Source: Diphasiastrum complanatum (lineage: Eukaryota; Streptophyta; Lycopodiopsida; Lycopodiales; Lycopodiaceae). From it: DNA of 64,000 nt. The stretch's first letter is position 1. Each line of letters opens with the position of its first letter. Position numbers and translations under genes: made by a program. Positions 26,951 through 38,344 of the stretch are shown here, one piece after another. Where the stretch lies: NCBI GenBank assembly GCA_029204225.1, contig MU832559.1, forward strand, positions 1 through 64,000, read 5' to 3'. The notes beneath the pieces are model-generated. The model saw only the letters and a program-made list of their open reading frames with translations. It ran no database searches and was not told where the DNA came from.

Positions 26951-26959
26951 GCGATAGGA

Positions 26960-27295
26960 AGTGTTTCATCGCTGGTCATTATGAAGCACTTGTCTCAACC
27001 TACCATATATGATGCATAACTACCATTATCATGCTTTGTCAAGTATGTGGAAGGAAGTATTGGTTCATCGCTGGACAACTTACCATATATATCAACTTTT
27101 TGATTATCTTGCTCAAGATAGATCGCTGCAGGTCCATCGCTGGACAACAACATATCTACCTTCAACAAGCCTCTCCATATTTGAGTAAGCTTCATCACTG
27201 GTCCATCGCTAGACAACGGATAGTATATGAAGTAAATATCATGCGAAAAAAAAAGGTAGTATGAACCCTCACTTATCCATTGCTAGATAGCGGAT
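26960..27295. repeat. Interspersed short repeat, core CATCGCTGGACAAC
   Basis: Cores at about 26966, 27064, 27133, 27202 and (degenerate) 27274, with a partial copy at 27191. Spacing is about 60-100 bases. Several are followed by TACCATATAT or CATATCTACC words, so the true unit may be 60-70 bp and decayed. Confidence 0.65.
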
Positions 27296-27668
27296 TCATA
27301 CCTTCCTATTTATCATCTAGAACACCTGATAACTTTCATAAGTATACAAGAGATGAATGCAAATACATGAAACGAGTAGAACCACATACCGTAGAGTTAA
27401 AGCGGATAACTTCAAGCCAGGGAGGATGCCATCTCTTCCAACCTTCTTCTGACCGTATAATAGAAAAAACTCCTCTCAAGAACAGGCTATATATAGTGGT
27501 TTTGAAGGAAGTATCGTGGAAGCTCCCTTTCAGCAAAAATTGGTGGGAAAACTTTTTTTTGAAAAATATCAAAAAAGGTTGGGTTGGCAAAAAAGCTTAG
27601 GACCCTCATATCATAAATGTTTGTTCATAGCATGATCAAGGGTGGTAACTTTTGATAAAGAAGAGTCC

Positions 27669-27812
<144 letters not shown>

Positions 27813-27845
27813 ACCAACCGACCCACAACTAGTGAATCCCTTAGG

Positions 27846-27882
27846 GGGCAGTTAGCTCCCCATAAGGGATAGCTAACTGCCC
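27846..27882. repeat. Perfect 12-bp stem hairpin
   Basis: GGGCAGTTAGCT (27846-27857) pairs perfectly with AGCTAACTGCCC (27871-27882) across a 13-base loop. An outer ATCCCTTA upstream can alternatively pair with TAAGGGAT inside the loop. It sits between the GA array and the end of the reverse-transcriptase pseudogene, so it may belong to the 3' end of that element. Confidence 0.8.
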
Positions 27883-27889
27883 ACCATCA

Positions 27890-29402
27890 GACCTTTAATA
27901 CACTGTAATAGATCATAGGACAAATATGGAAAAGCACTAGTCAAAAGCAGTTTGTTAATGATAAGACAAAGCTTTTCCCTCATAAAACCATTTTTCTGAA
28001 AAGAGTCTAGTAGGATTGCTACCTCCTTTATAAAAGTATCGTGATCGTTGCAGAAATAACTTGGGAAATAATCACTTTGTACGAGTTGTAGACTGGCCTA
28101 TTGGAAGCCAGATGTATGTATTATAAGTATTGAAAAGGTAAGTCTCTTCTTTTTATCAAACTTTGAAAGTTGATAAACACCGGTGCCAGAATTAAAAGTA
28201 ATCAAAATGTTCAAAAAACTGGTGGTGTTTGCTTCACAAGACTTTTTTTTTCGATTTAAAGAAACTCTAGAGGATAAATCCAGAAAGGGTTATCTGGTAC
28301 TCTAATCTGATTTTTGTCCATAAACACATCAATAATGGGATTATTAATGAAGCAAATGTCATCAATGTATCTAAACAAGTGGCAGAAAACATTCATATCT
28401 TTTCTGAGACCTAACTTGGCCAGTCTCTTAATAAATTGAGCTTCAAAGAACGCAAGATACCAGTTACACCAAGTAGGTGAGCATGAAAAACCCATCGATA
28501 TACCACGAATCTGTCTCCAAGTTTTGTTTTCTAACCTAACAATACAATGGTCTTTCAGGAAGGCATTCCACAAGCATAAGAGATTTTTATCGATATTGTG
28601 CCACCCTTCCGAGTTTTTATTATTCCATGACCATTTAAAGGCATCTCTTTCTTGTTCCCAATTGAAACTCACAAACATCTTATTAGAATGTTTGACCGCA
28701 TATGTAATGGGTTTATTCATGATAGTTTTCAGCCCATCAGTGCCATCTAAAGATATGTTTTCATAGCACTTAGAGATATCTGCAGGGCATACATTGGTAA
28801 TCTTTGATGGTAAATTGAGATAAAAATCGATCGAGGACTCGCACTGCCAAAATAAGCATGTATCCACATTTAGGATACCCTTGTACGTTTTTGCCTTAAG
28901 GCCTGCACCTTCCTTGAGGAATGGTGACAACATACCAAGAGCTCCTGCTAGGAATTTTGCGAGTTTAGTAAAGCAACAATCATGCGCATTGGTAATCCAT
29001 CTAAGAGATTCCTTGTGGGCTTTGTACGTACATAATAGATATGGCAAAGAGTCGTTCCCCGTGAAGATGTTGGGTAAAAATCCATTCAGCTTTTCCATGA
29101 CATAAGTGATAGTTTTCGTCACAAGTTTTCCTTGATCATTAGGAAAGGGGCTGAAGTTAGGACTATTAAGTCTATTTAGGGCAAGCTTCCGTACAAGAAA
29201 TTTACACATCAAACTGGGATTGTGTTGTGCCTTGTCAATGCCATTGATGTAGAGCAGATTTGTGAGCCATAATCTTTCATTTTTAGCAGTTTGTATTTTT
29301 GTAGTTGTGTCCTTATTGCCATACAACCAAGTTCTTTTTTTGATGAATTCCATGGCAATGTTTTTACATAAAGTCGCATGCTCCCTTACAGTTTCTTCAT
29401 TG
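27890..29402 (-). pseudogene. Reverse transcriptase with YIDD box, unusual lineage, 3' frameshifted
   Basis: The main open frame (28256-29467, 403 codons) has ordered RT motifs: YKAHKESLRWI (residues 148-158), motif A PADISKCYENI with Asp230, motif B GISMGFSCSP (322-331) and motif C RYIDDICFIN with Asp369/Asp370. After a TAA at 28256 the coding sense continues in other frames: FLNILITFNSGTGVYQLSKF, then YIHLASNRPVYNSYKVIISQ, then FIKEVAILLDSFQKNGF. The gene is therefore broken by at least three indels and runs to about 27890. It lacks the copia YVDD context, gypsy protease/integrase, and the LINE motif A seen at 45.6 kb. It recalls the poorly studied 'RYIDD...IYPLE' RT-like proteins of algae and protists; this is memory, not a search. 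The first 22 or so codons of the open frame come from flanking repeat and are probably not original. Confidence 0.8.
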
Positions 29403-29815
29403 AGACTCGAAAATTTTTCTGAAGAAATCAAAAAATTCTGAGACTCGAAAAAACTGGAAAGACTCAAAAAAAATTCTACAGAACTCGCAAAATTTCAATA
29501 GACTCGAAAAAATCGAAAATTCGAGAAATGTCCAAAAATCTGGTCGGATGAAAACGTTAGAGAGATTTTTGTAGGTCGTCAAATGCAATCGTCAGAAAAA
29601 GTCATGTTGTGCAGTTCGTCGGATGGAATCGTCAAATGCAATTTTCTTAAAAAAAAACTCGAAAAAATTCCAAGAGACTCGAAAATCTCGAAAAATTCCG
29701 AGGGACTCGAAAATCTCGAAAACTCTGAACATCTCGAAAAAATACGAGAGACTCAAAAAATTTTGAACAGTTCGAAAAATTACGAGAGACTCGAGAATCT
29801 CGAAAAATGCAAAGA
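29398..29815. repeat. TCGAAAA-rich degenerate tandem repeat
   Basis: About 420 bp built from GAGACTCGAAAA, ATCTCGAAAAATTC and similar words at roughly 12-25 base spacing, in two blocks (29398-29540 and 29655-29815). It directly adjoins the 5' side of the reverse-transcriptase pseudogene. A similar composition on the opposite strand is found at 53393-53590. Confidence 0.7.
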
Positions 29816-29889
29816 CTGAAATTTCGGCGGGTGTAATTTTTTAGACAGATTGTTCTTGTGATGTGGAGGATTTCAAACATGAACATTAT

Positions 29890-30960
29890 ACTTTAAAGTC
29901 ATTCATGATGAAAGGAGGATGGTGAGATTCATCCATGGAATTAATCCTAAGATATCATATGATATTGTTGCTTCAAGGCCAAAAGATATGAAAGATGTTA
30001 TGCAATTAATTGAGTATATGAACTGCAATACATGCCAAAAGGTACATAATGTGTTGCAAAGTCTTTCTACAAGACAAGCACTATTAATTGTTAGGCTAAA
30101 GGACAAGAGGTAGAAGCTCATGGTCGACGAGGTAGAAGCTCATGGTGTGCTTAGATTTCCAATTGTGATAAATAACAAATCTTTTACCAATTTTCAAGTC
30201 CTTCCTAGACATCCAAGTTTGATATTTGTGGAAAAACAAGTAATAATAGCTCATTAATTTTTTTTGAGAAAGGAAGCTAATTCATTGTTTTTTATGGGGA
30301 GAAAAAATGGCAAGTGGATCATAAAGATGTATACATCAAGGAATGTTGAATGTGCTAAGATCAATCTAATTTTAGAGATCTCAAATTTTAAAGCTAACCT
30401 AGAGCATGTAGACGAAGAAATTGATTATGATCTAAGGGTTAAATGAAATGAATTCAATGATCTTATTGAGGAAATTATCAAATGTGTCTATGATGGCTCT
30501 TTGCCTTTTGATCATAGTGAAAGAGTTAGAGTTCGAAACTTAAGAGGGTTGATGCAATTACTTTTAGTGGCTCAAAAAGATAAAAGTATCTGAAACCTAA
30601 ACGACAAATTAGTGGTCAAATTATTTTTCAATTTGATTTTGATCGTGATTCAATTTATTTTACGAATTTGAAGGTTTTACAAGCTATCTGATTAACAACA
30701 ATAAATTTGGATCAATAGATTGAAAGTTGAAATGGGTAATGGTAACATGTTATTGAGTGCCAACTTTTGTTGCTATTTCATGATTGATTTTGCGATTCAT
30801 CTCTCAAATCTAGTGTCATGATTAATTTTGACAAATGATTTATATTGTAGGCCAAGTTTTATATTTTTAAATATTGGTCCAATAGATATTGTGCTTGATT
30901 GTGAATGGTTGATTCCTTTTGGAGGAATGTCAATAGATTTATATGGTCATATTTGAGGTT
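29890..30960 (+). pseudogene. Ty3-gypsy gag-protease remnant
   Basis: MVRFIHGINPKISYDIVASR (about 29919-29980) resembles the gag segment R-F-x-x-G-L-x-P. Downstream, near 30870-30950, IGPIDIVLDCEWLIPFGGMS resembles the protease end D-I-V-L-G-x-x-W-L. The sequence between has stops and small open frames. The order and spacing fit a gypsy gag-pol, but the evidence is thin. Confidence 0.4.
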
Positions 30961-31223
30961 TAAACATGATGGCAACTGGACGACTTTGAATGGCATCAAG
31001 CCAAGCAAATTGGTTTGATGACATCTGGGAAATTATTTACGGAGTAATAGAAATTTTTGATGATTTATGTTTTGAAAGTAGGCTAGTTGTGTTCAAAATA
31101 TGATGTAATGAGGATCTAGAAATTCCATGTATAGTTGCTCTCCTTTTTCCTTTCAAACTTGTCATAGTTTTCATGACATAAAATAACAGAACACGATCAA
31201 AATCGAAGGTCTAAGTTTATTTC

Positions 31224-31385
31224 TTGGATCGAAATCTATTTCGATCCATGAACTATTTTGGTCTTTGGCTTGGATCAAAAGTCAAAGTACAACAATTTTC
31301 CAAAGGATCAAAAGTAGAAAGTCAAATCTATTTCGACCTTGGATCAAAATCTATTTCGATCCAAGAACTATTTTGATTTTTGGCT
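31224..31385. repeat. Two 47-bp direct repeats each holding a palindrome
   Basis: Copies at 31224-31270 and 31339-31385 differ at a few positions. Each holds GGATC(G/A)AAATCTATTTCGATCC, an imperfect palindrome. They lie about 650-800 bp upstream of a copia primer-binding site and may be part of its 5' LTR. Confidence 0.65.
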
Positions 31386-32026
31386 CAAATTGAATTTGAA
31401 ATATTTCAACCCTGGCACTTCAAAGGTTGATTTTTGACCCAAGCTCATCGACCTTTTACCAAAGTGACAGCGACAGTTTTCTACCATGCACATACTGATC
31501 TATTATCCATATCGATATTATCTACATTAGGATGAATCAAGTAGTATCAATAGATGAATCATAATCATACTCTTTGTACTTAGTCGTCATTCTACATTGG
31601 ATCATTCAACTAAATATATGCAGATAGATCAGCGAAAAAGTATCCCAGAAGGGTGTCTCTATCATAATACATCTCGCAATCATCTAAGAATATTAGAGAG
31701 AGAGGAAGCAATAAAGTGTGCAAGTCCTTAGAGACTATTAATTTGCAGCGCACTTGTCTATGAGTTAGAGATCAATTTTGTATGCACATTTTTGTCAATA
31801 ATACATACTATGATTGCCTCAATGTTCAACGTATGATTACCTTCTGTTTGTGAATGTCCTTTTGTTGATGCATCGTTCTACTCACTCATTCATTTTTTCC
31901 TACTAGCTCTTGCATGAATCTGTCTCTCTATGATTAGAGGATTGTTACAATCCTATCAGAGCTTCAACCTCTTAGACTTTTTGACATGGTGTCAGAGCAA
32001 TGCTTCTTTCATTTCAATTTCCAACA

Positions 32027-32040
32027 TGGTATCGGAGCGG
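32027..32040 (+). promoter_or_regulatory. Copia primer-binding site
   Basis: TGGTATCGGAGCGG directly after ...CCAACA, differing by one base from the usual TGGTATCAGAGC. It precedes the gag remnant by about 210 bp. A second similar site, TGGTGTCAGAGCA, lies at 31987-31999. Confidence 0.75.
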
Positions 32041-32239
32041 ATTCGATAGTATCCCTGCTTTTGTGAGTTGTCAAATCCTAGGCCTCTTTGTGTTTGATAG
32101 ATTTTTTAGTCAATTTGATATCAATCCTTAGATTGATTTAGCATCAATTTTGTATAATTGATTTTTGACAAACTGCTATTGCTTGAATATTCTCTATTTT
32201 TGAAATCAAGTAAGAACATCTCTCATAGAAAAATTCAAT

Positions 32240-32960
32240 TGAATTAATTTCAATATGTGGAGGTTGAAAGTGAAGATGATTTTGTTGGCTAAGAATTTGT
32301 GAGAAGTTGTAGATGGTACTGATTCCAAGCCTTTAGTTGATCCTGCTCCCATATCCTTATGAAAGCAAAGCAATCATAGCACTAAATTTAAGAGATTCAT
32401 TGATCTCCCACATTAGTTTTGCTAGCACTTCGAAAATAGCCTGTGATATCCTCATTAATCTTTATGAGAATAAAAATGTTGCCTCCAAGTTCTTATTAGG
32501 AAAAATATTTTTCTGATTTAAGATGAGAGAAGATGTTATTAGGTCTAGAGATCTAAATGGTTTTAAAGCTCTCCTTGAAAAGATGGTTTCAATAGGATCT
32601 TCTATAGAAGATTAAGATGCAGTTATGGCCTTATTAGCAAGCTTGCCCGAAAGTTATCCACATCGGTCCATGTTTGTGACTGCACAGACTGATATGACAA
32701 TGTCCAAGTTGACACCAATGTTGCTTCAAGAAGAGATTAGAAGAGGTGGAGCATCGATCTCAAGTGATGCACTAGCCCTTATAACTAGGAACTAGTACAT
32801 GTCTAACAAATCCAAGAAGCTGACTCCATTTCAACAAGGTCAAAAATTAGAAACTCAAAATTTTGACCTTGAGAGTAATTCAGCAAGGTCCCACTAGTCC
32901 AAATTCGACATTACTTGTCACTATTGCAAGAAGAAGGGACACATGATTCGATGATTGCAG
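32240..32960 (+). pseudogene. Ty1-copia gag with zinc knuckle, broken
   Basis: MWRLKVKMILLAKNL (about 32255-32300) and VVDGTDSKP match the start of copia gag and are close to the antisense gag at 22.5-23.1 kb. LLASLPESYPHRSMFVTAQ and LLQEEIRRGGASISSDAL follow near 32630-32770. CHYCKKKGHMIR (about 32918-32953) is a CCHC knuckle cut by a frame change before its last Cys. Several TGA/TAG codons interrupt the frame. Confidence 0.75.
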
Positions 32961-32964
32961 AATC

Positions 32965-33150
32965 TTGATGAGAACGAATGAAACTCAGACCAATGTAGTT
33001 GTTGATGCAAAGAAAGTTAAAGAGCATGAAACTGAGGAATGTGCATTTATGGCTAAAGTTGGGGAATACCCTGATTTTGACTGTTGGTACCTAGACTCGG
33101 GTGCCACTCACCACATGCTTGTAACTTTGACTGGTTCATTGATTTGTTAG
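32965..33150 (+). pseudogene. Ty1-copia aspartic protease start
   Basis: A 61-codon frame with ECAFMAKVGEYPDFDCWYLD followed by SGATHHM. The active site D-S-G-A is intact. The frame ends 30 residues later, so the domain is truncated. The next recognisable sequence is already the integrase C-terminus, indicating an internal deletion of the protease end and most of the integrase. Confidence 0.8.
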
Positions 33151-33189
33151 CATATAGTAAAATGGAGTGGCCAAGAGGAAGAAAAGACA

Positions 33190-33690
33190 ATGAAATTAAA
33201 TGCAAATCTTCCTAAGTCCTTTTGGGAAGAAGCGCTAGATTTTGCTAACTTTCTTTGCAATAGGGTTTCAAGTAAACCATTGGATGGTAAGACACCCTAT
33301 GAGGTGTTTTTTGGTAAGAGGGCAAGTGCTAAGTTCTTGAAGATCTTTGGATGTGCATGCTATGTCAACATATCTCTTGATGATAGAACGAAGAAAAATC
33401 TTACATCTAAGAAGAGGATATTTGTTCAATATAGTGATGTAAGTAAAGCTTATAGGATCTACTTTCTTTTCACAAAGAAAATTCTCATAAGTAGAGTTGT
33501 AATCTTTGATGAGGGTAATGTTCCTAAGCTTGTTAATGATGATGTTGATTCTAACATTTTTGATGAGGATGGTGGTTCCATGGAAGAAGTTGATGGAGAT
33601 TGTTCTTCAAGTCAAAACTTGAGAAGGACTTCAAAGCAAAGAAGAAAACCATCAAGAGTCACATATGATGAGAAGGGTAAGCAGGTTTAA
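33190..33690 (+). pseudogene. Ty1-copia integrase C-terminal part
   Basis: A 166-codon frame reading NANLPKSFWEEALDFANFLC, KPLDGKTPYEVFFGKRAS and LKIFGCACYVNISLDDRTK, then ISRVVIFDEG. These are the typical copia integrase GKR and 'R-D-V-x-F-D-E' blocks. An acidic linker and Arg/Lys-rich end follow. The catalytic D-D-E part is missing upstream. Same orientation and probably same element as the gag and protease at 32.2-33.1 kb. Confidence 0.85.
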
Positions 33691-33699
33691 GAAGGTACA

Positions 33700-33815
33700 A
33701 TATTTAGCGACACAACACATGACGAGCCATCAAGAATGGTTTATCAACTATTCAGCTTATAGCACCAAGAAGTTCGTTCACCTCGGAGACAACAACTCAC
33801 ACACAATAGAAAGTG
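33700..33815 (+). pseudogene. Second copia element: protease fragment
   Basis: Reads TQHMTSHQEWFINYSAYSTK and then FVHLGDNNSHTIE. This is the copia protease segment just after the active site (x-H-M-T-x-x-x-x-W-F ... V-x-L-G-D-N). It follows directly after the previous integrase and so belongs to another copy. It ends at an abrupt switch to antisense RT sequence. Confidence 0.7.
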
Positions 33816-34112
33816 AAGTCGATACCATATTTCTAAGAAAAACCCTTCGCTACAAGTCTGGCTTTTATACTTTGAAATATTTCCATTCGGTTTATACTTC
33901 AGCTTGTATACCCACTTACATTGTACAGTCTTTCGCTTATCTAGTAATGGTTGCAGTGTCCATACCTCATTCTTCTTCATGGATTCCATCTCCTCATTCA
34001 TGGCTTGGATCCATTTGTCCTTGTCTGGACATTCAATCGCTTCCTCGAATGTTTGTAATTCTCTACTGAATCCACAAAACTCTTCAGATGTAGAAGCTAA
34101 GCTACCTGGCAC
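33800..34112 (-). pseudogene. Copia reverse transcriptase start, inverted
   Basis: On the minus strand: EEAIECPDKDKWIQAMNEEM, ESMKKNEVWTLQPL, VQCKWVYKLKYKPNGNISKY, then in a shifted frame KARLVAKGFS, a stop, and KYGIDFTF. This is the N-terminal part of copia RT. It lies between the protease fragment and the integrase of a plus-strand copia and runs in the opposite direction. Confidence 0.8.
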
Positions 34113-34299
34113 AAATCTTGCTAGCGCTCTTTATCGGTGGTCAGTGGAATTACTGATTTAGAACATACGGTAGAATTTGAGACATTCATGTAAAAATTTT
34201 GATAAATGTAAGAGAATTCTTGCACTCGAAAAGAGACAAAGATAACTCTATCGGCTCACTCATTGTTATTTTGCAACCAATCGTGCTTTAAACAGTTCA

Positions 34300-35190
34300 A
34301 TGTCAATGAATAAAGAATTGATTTGGCATTATAGACTTGGCCACCTTAATTATATATCAATTGCTAACATGTCTAAGCATTCTTCAATTTTTGATTTTGA
34401 CTATCGAACTGTCGAGCCTCCTGTCTGCCAAAGTTGTATAACAAGAAAGCAGACAAGAAGGCCATTTAAGTCAAATCAAGAACATATATAAAAGAACTTG
34501 CTAGATCTTATACATACTGACATATGTGGCCCAATGCAGACACCATCACTGCTTGGTGCAAAATTCTTTATTACATTTATTGATGACTATTCTAAAAGGA
34601 CTATTGTATATTTTAGCATACTAAGTTGTAGATAGGTAAAAGAATCAAAGCTCTCAAGAGCGACAACGATGGTGACTACATCTCAAATGAATTCAAAGAC
34701 TATTGTTCAACTACTGGCATCGAACAGCAGTTTGTTGCTTTCTATTCTCCACAGTCACATGGACTGGTCGAAAGGAAGAACGAGACCTTAGTCGAGTTTG
34801 CCAAATGCGTGATCAACCATGCTTCGTTGCCCAAATCGTTTTGACAACATGCTGTATCAACAACAACCTACATGCAAAATCGATGTACTACTACTAAAGA
34901 CCTACCTAACAACAAAACCCCTCATGAAATTTGGACAAGATCCAAACATCCAAACCTTCATTGAAGCATTTGAGAGTATTTGGATGCATTCCCTACGCTC
35001 ATGTCCCAAAGGACACAAGAAAGAAACTAGATGAGCATTCTTTCAAAACTAATTTTCTTGGCCATTATTCTTCTAATGGAATGTATCGACTGTACTCTAT
35101 TCAGGAGCTGACCACAGTCGAAGAAGCTTTGTCACTGATGTCTTTCAATCATCCTTTTCTTGTTACAAAAAGGTCAATTTCAATATAATC
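34300..35190 (+). pseudogene. Ty1-copia integrase, broken
   Basis: Starts with the pre-integrase zinc module (WHYRLGHLNYISIANM, CQSCITRKQTRRPF). The catalytic core follows: LLDLIHTDICGPM with the first Asp, GAKFFITFIDDYSKR, then in another frame KSDNDGDYISNEFKDYC and GLVERKNETL. Premature stops (for example TAA near 34490) and frame changes are frequent. The end near 35190 keeps KLDEHSFKTNFLGHYSSNGM and YRLYS-type sequence. Same sense as the protease fragment at 33.7 kb. Confidence 0.8.
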
Positions 35191-35199
35191 CTACAAAAT

Positions 35200-37080
35200 A
35201 ATAGAATAAGTTATATTTATTTTACAATTAAAAATTGTATTGTAATAAACTTACTCTTGTAAAATTACTATGATGAAATTGCCTTAACAAATCAAATTCA
35301 TGAATTCCTTTCCATGCAAATCATGTTTCAAAGTAAGGTTGCTTGACTACTTGAAAAAAGATCATTGTTTCGAAGTTTTTTTTGTTTAGATTCCAAAAAA
35401 TTAATGCAATGCCACCAAAGTAACCCAATAAACTTTTAAGGCTTCATTGTGAAGGCTTATACCTAACTGTAATCATATATTCAATCTCTTCTTCAAATTC
35501 ATCATAACCATAATCTATAATATTTTAAGAATTTCAAAAAAAAAATAGATAATAAAAAGAAAATCTTTCCTTCGCATGATATCTACAACATCTCCAATAT
35601 TGTTCATAGAATGATAAGCCTTGGTTAATGCAATATACAATAAGGTCGAGTAAGGCTCAACTTATAGTCCTCTACTTTGGAAGTGGAAGATAGAAACATT
35701 GTGTGAGACTCGACAAAGTCATTATACAAGGCCAACCTTGTGTCTTCTTTATCTCCCAAAACTTCTTTTTATGTTTTCTTTTTTTGGTATCAACAAAATG
35801 TTTCGATGGAAAGGTCTCATTATCAGGTGTAGAAGACTAGGGAATAAGAGCATAAATAAAAACAAATGCTATGCTCCCCCATTTTGTGATGTATATCACA
35901 AGACATTGCTATCTTCAATGCGTCAACAAGCTTAGCAATTTCCTATTGTGCTTCCAATTTGCGTTCGACAAAAAATGTACAAACTGTAACCCATCAATAA
36001 CACAAGGGCTTCTCATAATTCTCAAGAAACTTTTTAAATAAGGCAAAAAGAAGATGTTTGTGTTTAAAGAAAAACCTCTGCATCAAATTATTGCAAACAT
36101 TACATTGTCCTAAACCCAGGGAGCCACACATAAGGTGCGCGTCACTGAGGCCGCCCTTGCAGCTATAGGTATAGCATCGAAAGGAAATTGTTTTAGTTCA
36201 CTATCATAGTTGTTTCCAAAGGATGTACATATGTTATGAAAACTTCAAAAAAACAAATCAAAGGACACAAAAAATGTTAATTTTTGGCTACCACTTCGGC
36301 ACTTGAAATAAAATCAAGTACTTCAAGTTAAACGATTGGTTGCATAGTTGCAATACTGCTACAACATGACTACATCAAGAAAAATCTCAAGAACTAGGGA
36401 GTCTGTGCAGTGGCGCTATTGTAGACCATATCGTTATGACATGACACTGTCATTGCATATTGAAGATGTAGTATAAAGTCACATGATAGTGATATGTTGT
36501 TGGACACTTCTGATAACTTCAAGAGATTAGACTAGCAACAGTCTATCAATTGCAATCACCAAAGATATAGAGAAAAAAACTAACTTGGATTTGAATTGTA
36601 CGAGTGCCAACCTCCGAATGATTATCCTATATGCCAATGTATGGATGAATCAAACAAAAAAACACCTTGAATGTTAAAATTGCACGTGTCACCACAAATG
36701 TTGAATGACACACGTGTTTCCACAAGTGCTCAATAGTAGCAAGCCGGAAAAATAAAAGCCAGCCACACGTGCACCAGCAAAAACTGCAACCTAAATGCAA
36801 TGAAGATGAATAATTCCTGAACCAACCCACTCCTTTTTAAATGAGGCAGTACCATGTTCAAAGAGACACTGTTATTTTACATAAAAACCAACACCACAAA
36901 GCCCTAATTCACTCATTGATGCAATAATGCAAATGACTGAACAATCTGCAGACTTCAATTTGACCTCAAAGTTCTATTACATCTACAATTCACACAAACA
37001 ATGAAATGAGGTACTAAAGCAGTAATATTGTTTTACTTGCTGAATATTGGTTTTAAATAGATACACTTTCTGATAACATC
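35200..37080. other. Intergenic, no gene seen
   Basis: About 1.9 kb of AT-rich sequence without a supported feature. The open frames are short and contain no motif I recognise. Confidence 0.45.
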
Positions 37081-37089
37081 TACCAGTAC

Positions 37090-37190
37090 CTTGTTGCCTT
37101 TTTTGTTGGACAACTTAAGAAGAAAAGTGATCCATTCAATAGATGCCCAAACACAATCTATGAAAGCTACATCTTTCCGCCCTGATGTAC
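37090..37190 (-). CDS. Possible exon of unknown gene
   Basis: On the minus strand a stretch between a GGTGCAG acceptor and an AACAAG|GTACTG donor reads TSGRKDVAFIDCVWASIEWI and TFLLKLSNKKGNK without stops. Amino-acid content looks protein-like, but I recognise no family and no partner exon. It could equally be chance. Confidence 0.2.
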
Positions 37191-37325
37191 CTGCACCATA
37201 CCAGAACATTAAGTTTAGAAGGACAAAAGTTTGAGGCCACAATCACTATAAAAATAATCATGATTATGATTTTGTTTATTTAAACATCAAGTACCAGCAC
37301 ATTCTTGAAGTAGGAGAACTTAGAC

Positions 37326-37401
37326 ACGGGACCTTGCATACTTGGAAAAATGGTACACAAATCACGGGACCTTGCATACTTGGAAAAATGGTACACAAAT
37401 C
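37326..37401. repeat. Perfect 38-bp tandem duplication
   Basis: Units 37326-37363 and 37364-37401 are identical (beginning ACGGGACCTTGCATACTTGG). Perfect identity suggests a recent slippage or duplication event. Confidence 0.93.
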
Positions 37402-38344
37402 TAGCACACTGTTTGCTTCAGTACATGCACATAAAGGGCAACCAAAAGATCAAGCATCTTCAGCTTATATGGAAGCTTCTAACCAGCTGACAATACACAA
37501 GTCTACTTTGTTTCTCTTGTATCCTACAATCTTACCAGATACTTTGTGATCCTTTATCTTGTAACTCCTCGAATAGAAATGGACAGAGGCCCAACCACAA
37601 AAAGCCATGCTCAAATGTGTTCAGACAACAACAGAAGCATATTTTCATCAGAGCTCAGGATATTCAAAATGCTGTGCACCATCGTTTCATGTTTTTTTTT
37701 GTTTGAACTATTCAGGTTTTGCAATCTCTTGACGTTTGGAACGCAAATATGATGTCCAGAACAAAACTAAAAACTCAAATTCAACGTAATATGTTTGGAT
37801 AAAAAATGACATGATCAAGTTTTGATGCGGGAACCAATCACAGGTTCAAGGCAGGTCTAGAGGTAGGCCCAGGCTTATAGGTCTGCATGCTAAGGAAGTT
37901 GAGGAAGAAGTAAAAACAACAATAGCATACTTTTCATAGGCTCTTAGCTTGTCCAAATATGCATGCAGATCCCAAGGAAGGCTTGTTCCATGAACAGTTG
38001 ACACCATTCTAATATAATTTGAGCTAGGAAATGCAGTTTCATGTTATGAACAGATGTAGATTTAGGGCTATTTACAGCGACTATAGGGATTAGTTGACAT
38101 TTTGGGCCCAGGACCAATTTAAGGCTCTTCTAGAAGGGGCCTGGATTTTCCCTTATTCGCTCAGCAAATCACAGCAAAAAAGCATAAAGAGTACTGTCAT
38201 TCATTGGTAGTTTACGATTTTACTACTCTTGAGCTCTGTGTAAGAGACACATTGATCTTGCTTCTAGGAAATGTGGATATTAGTTGTGTGCCCAGCCCAA
38301 ACCAGCAAAAGCAAACCCTATAGACTGCACAAAAGTGATATTGC

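Noticed and set aside
26960-27295. Possible CRISPR-like array because of spaced repeats
   Set aside because: Repeats are short, imperfect and unevenly spaced in a plant nuclear context, with no cas-like gene.
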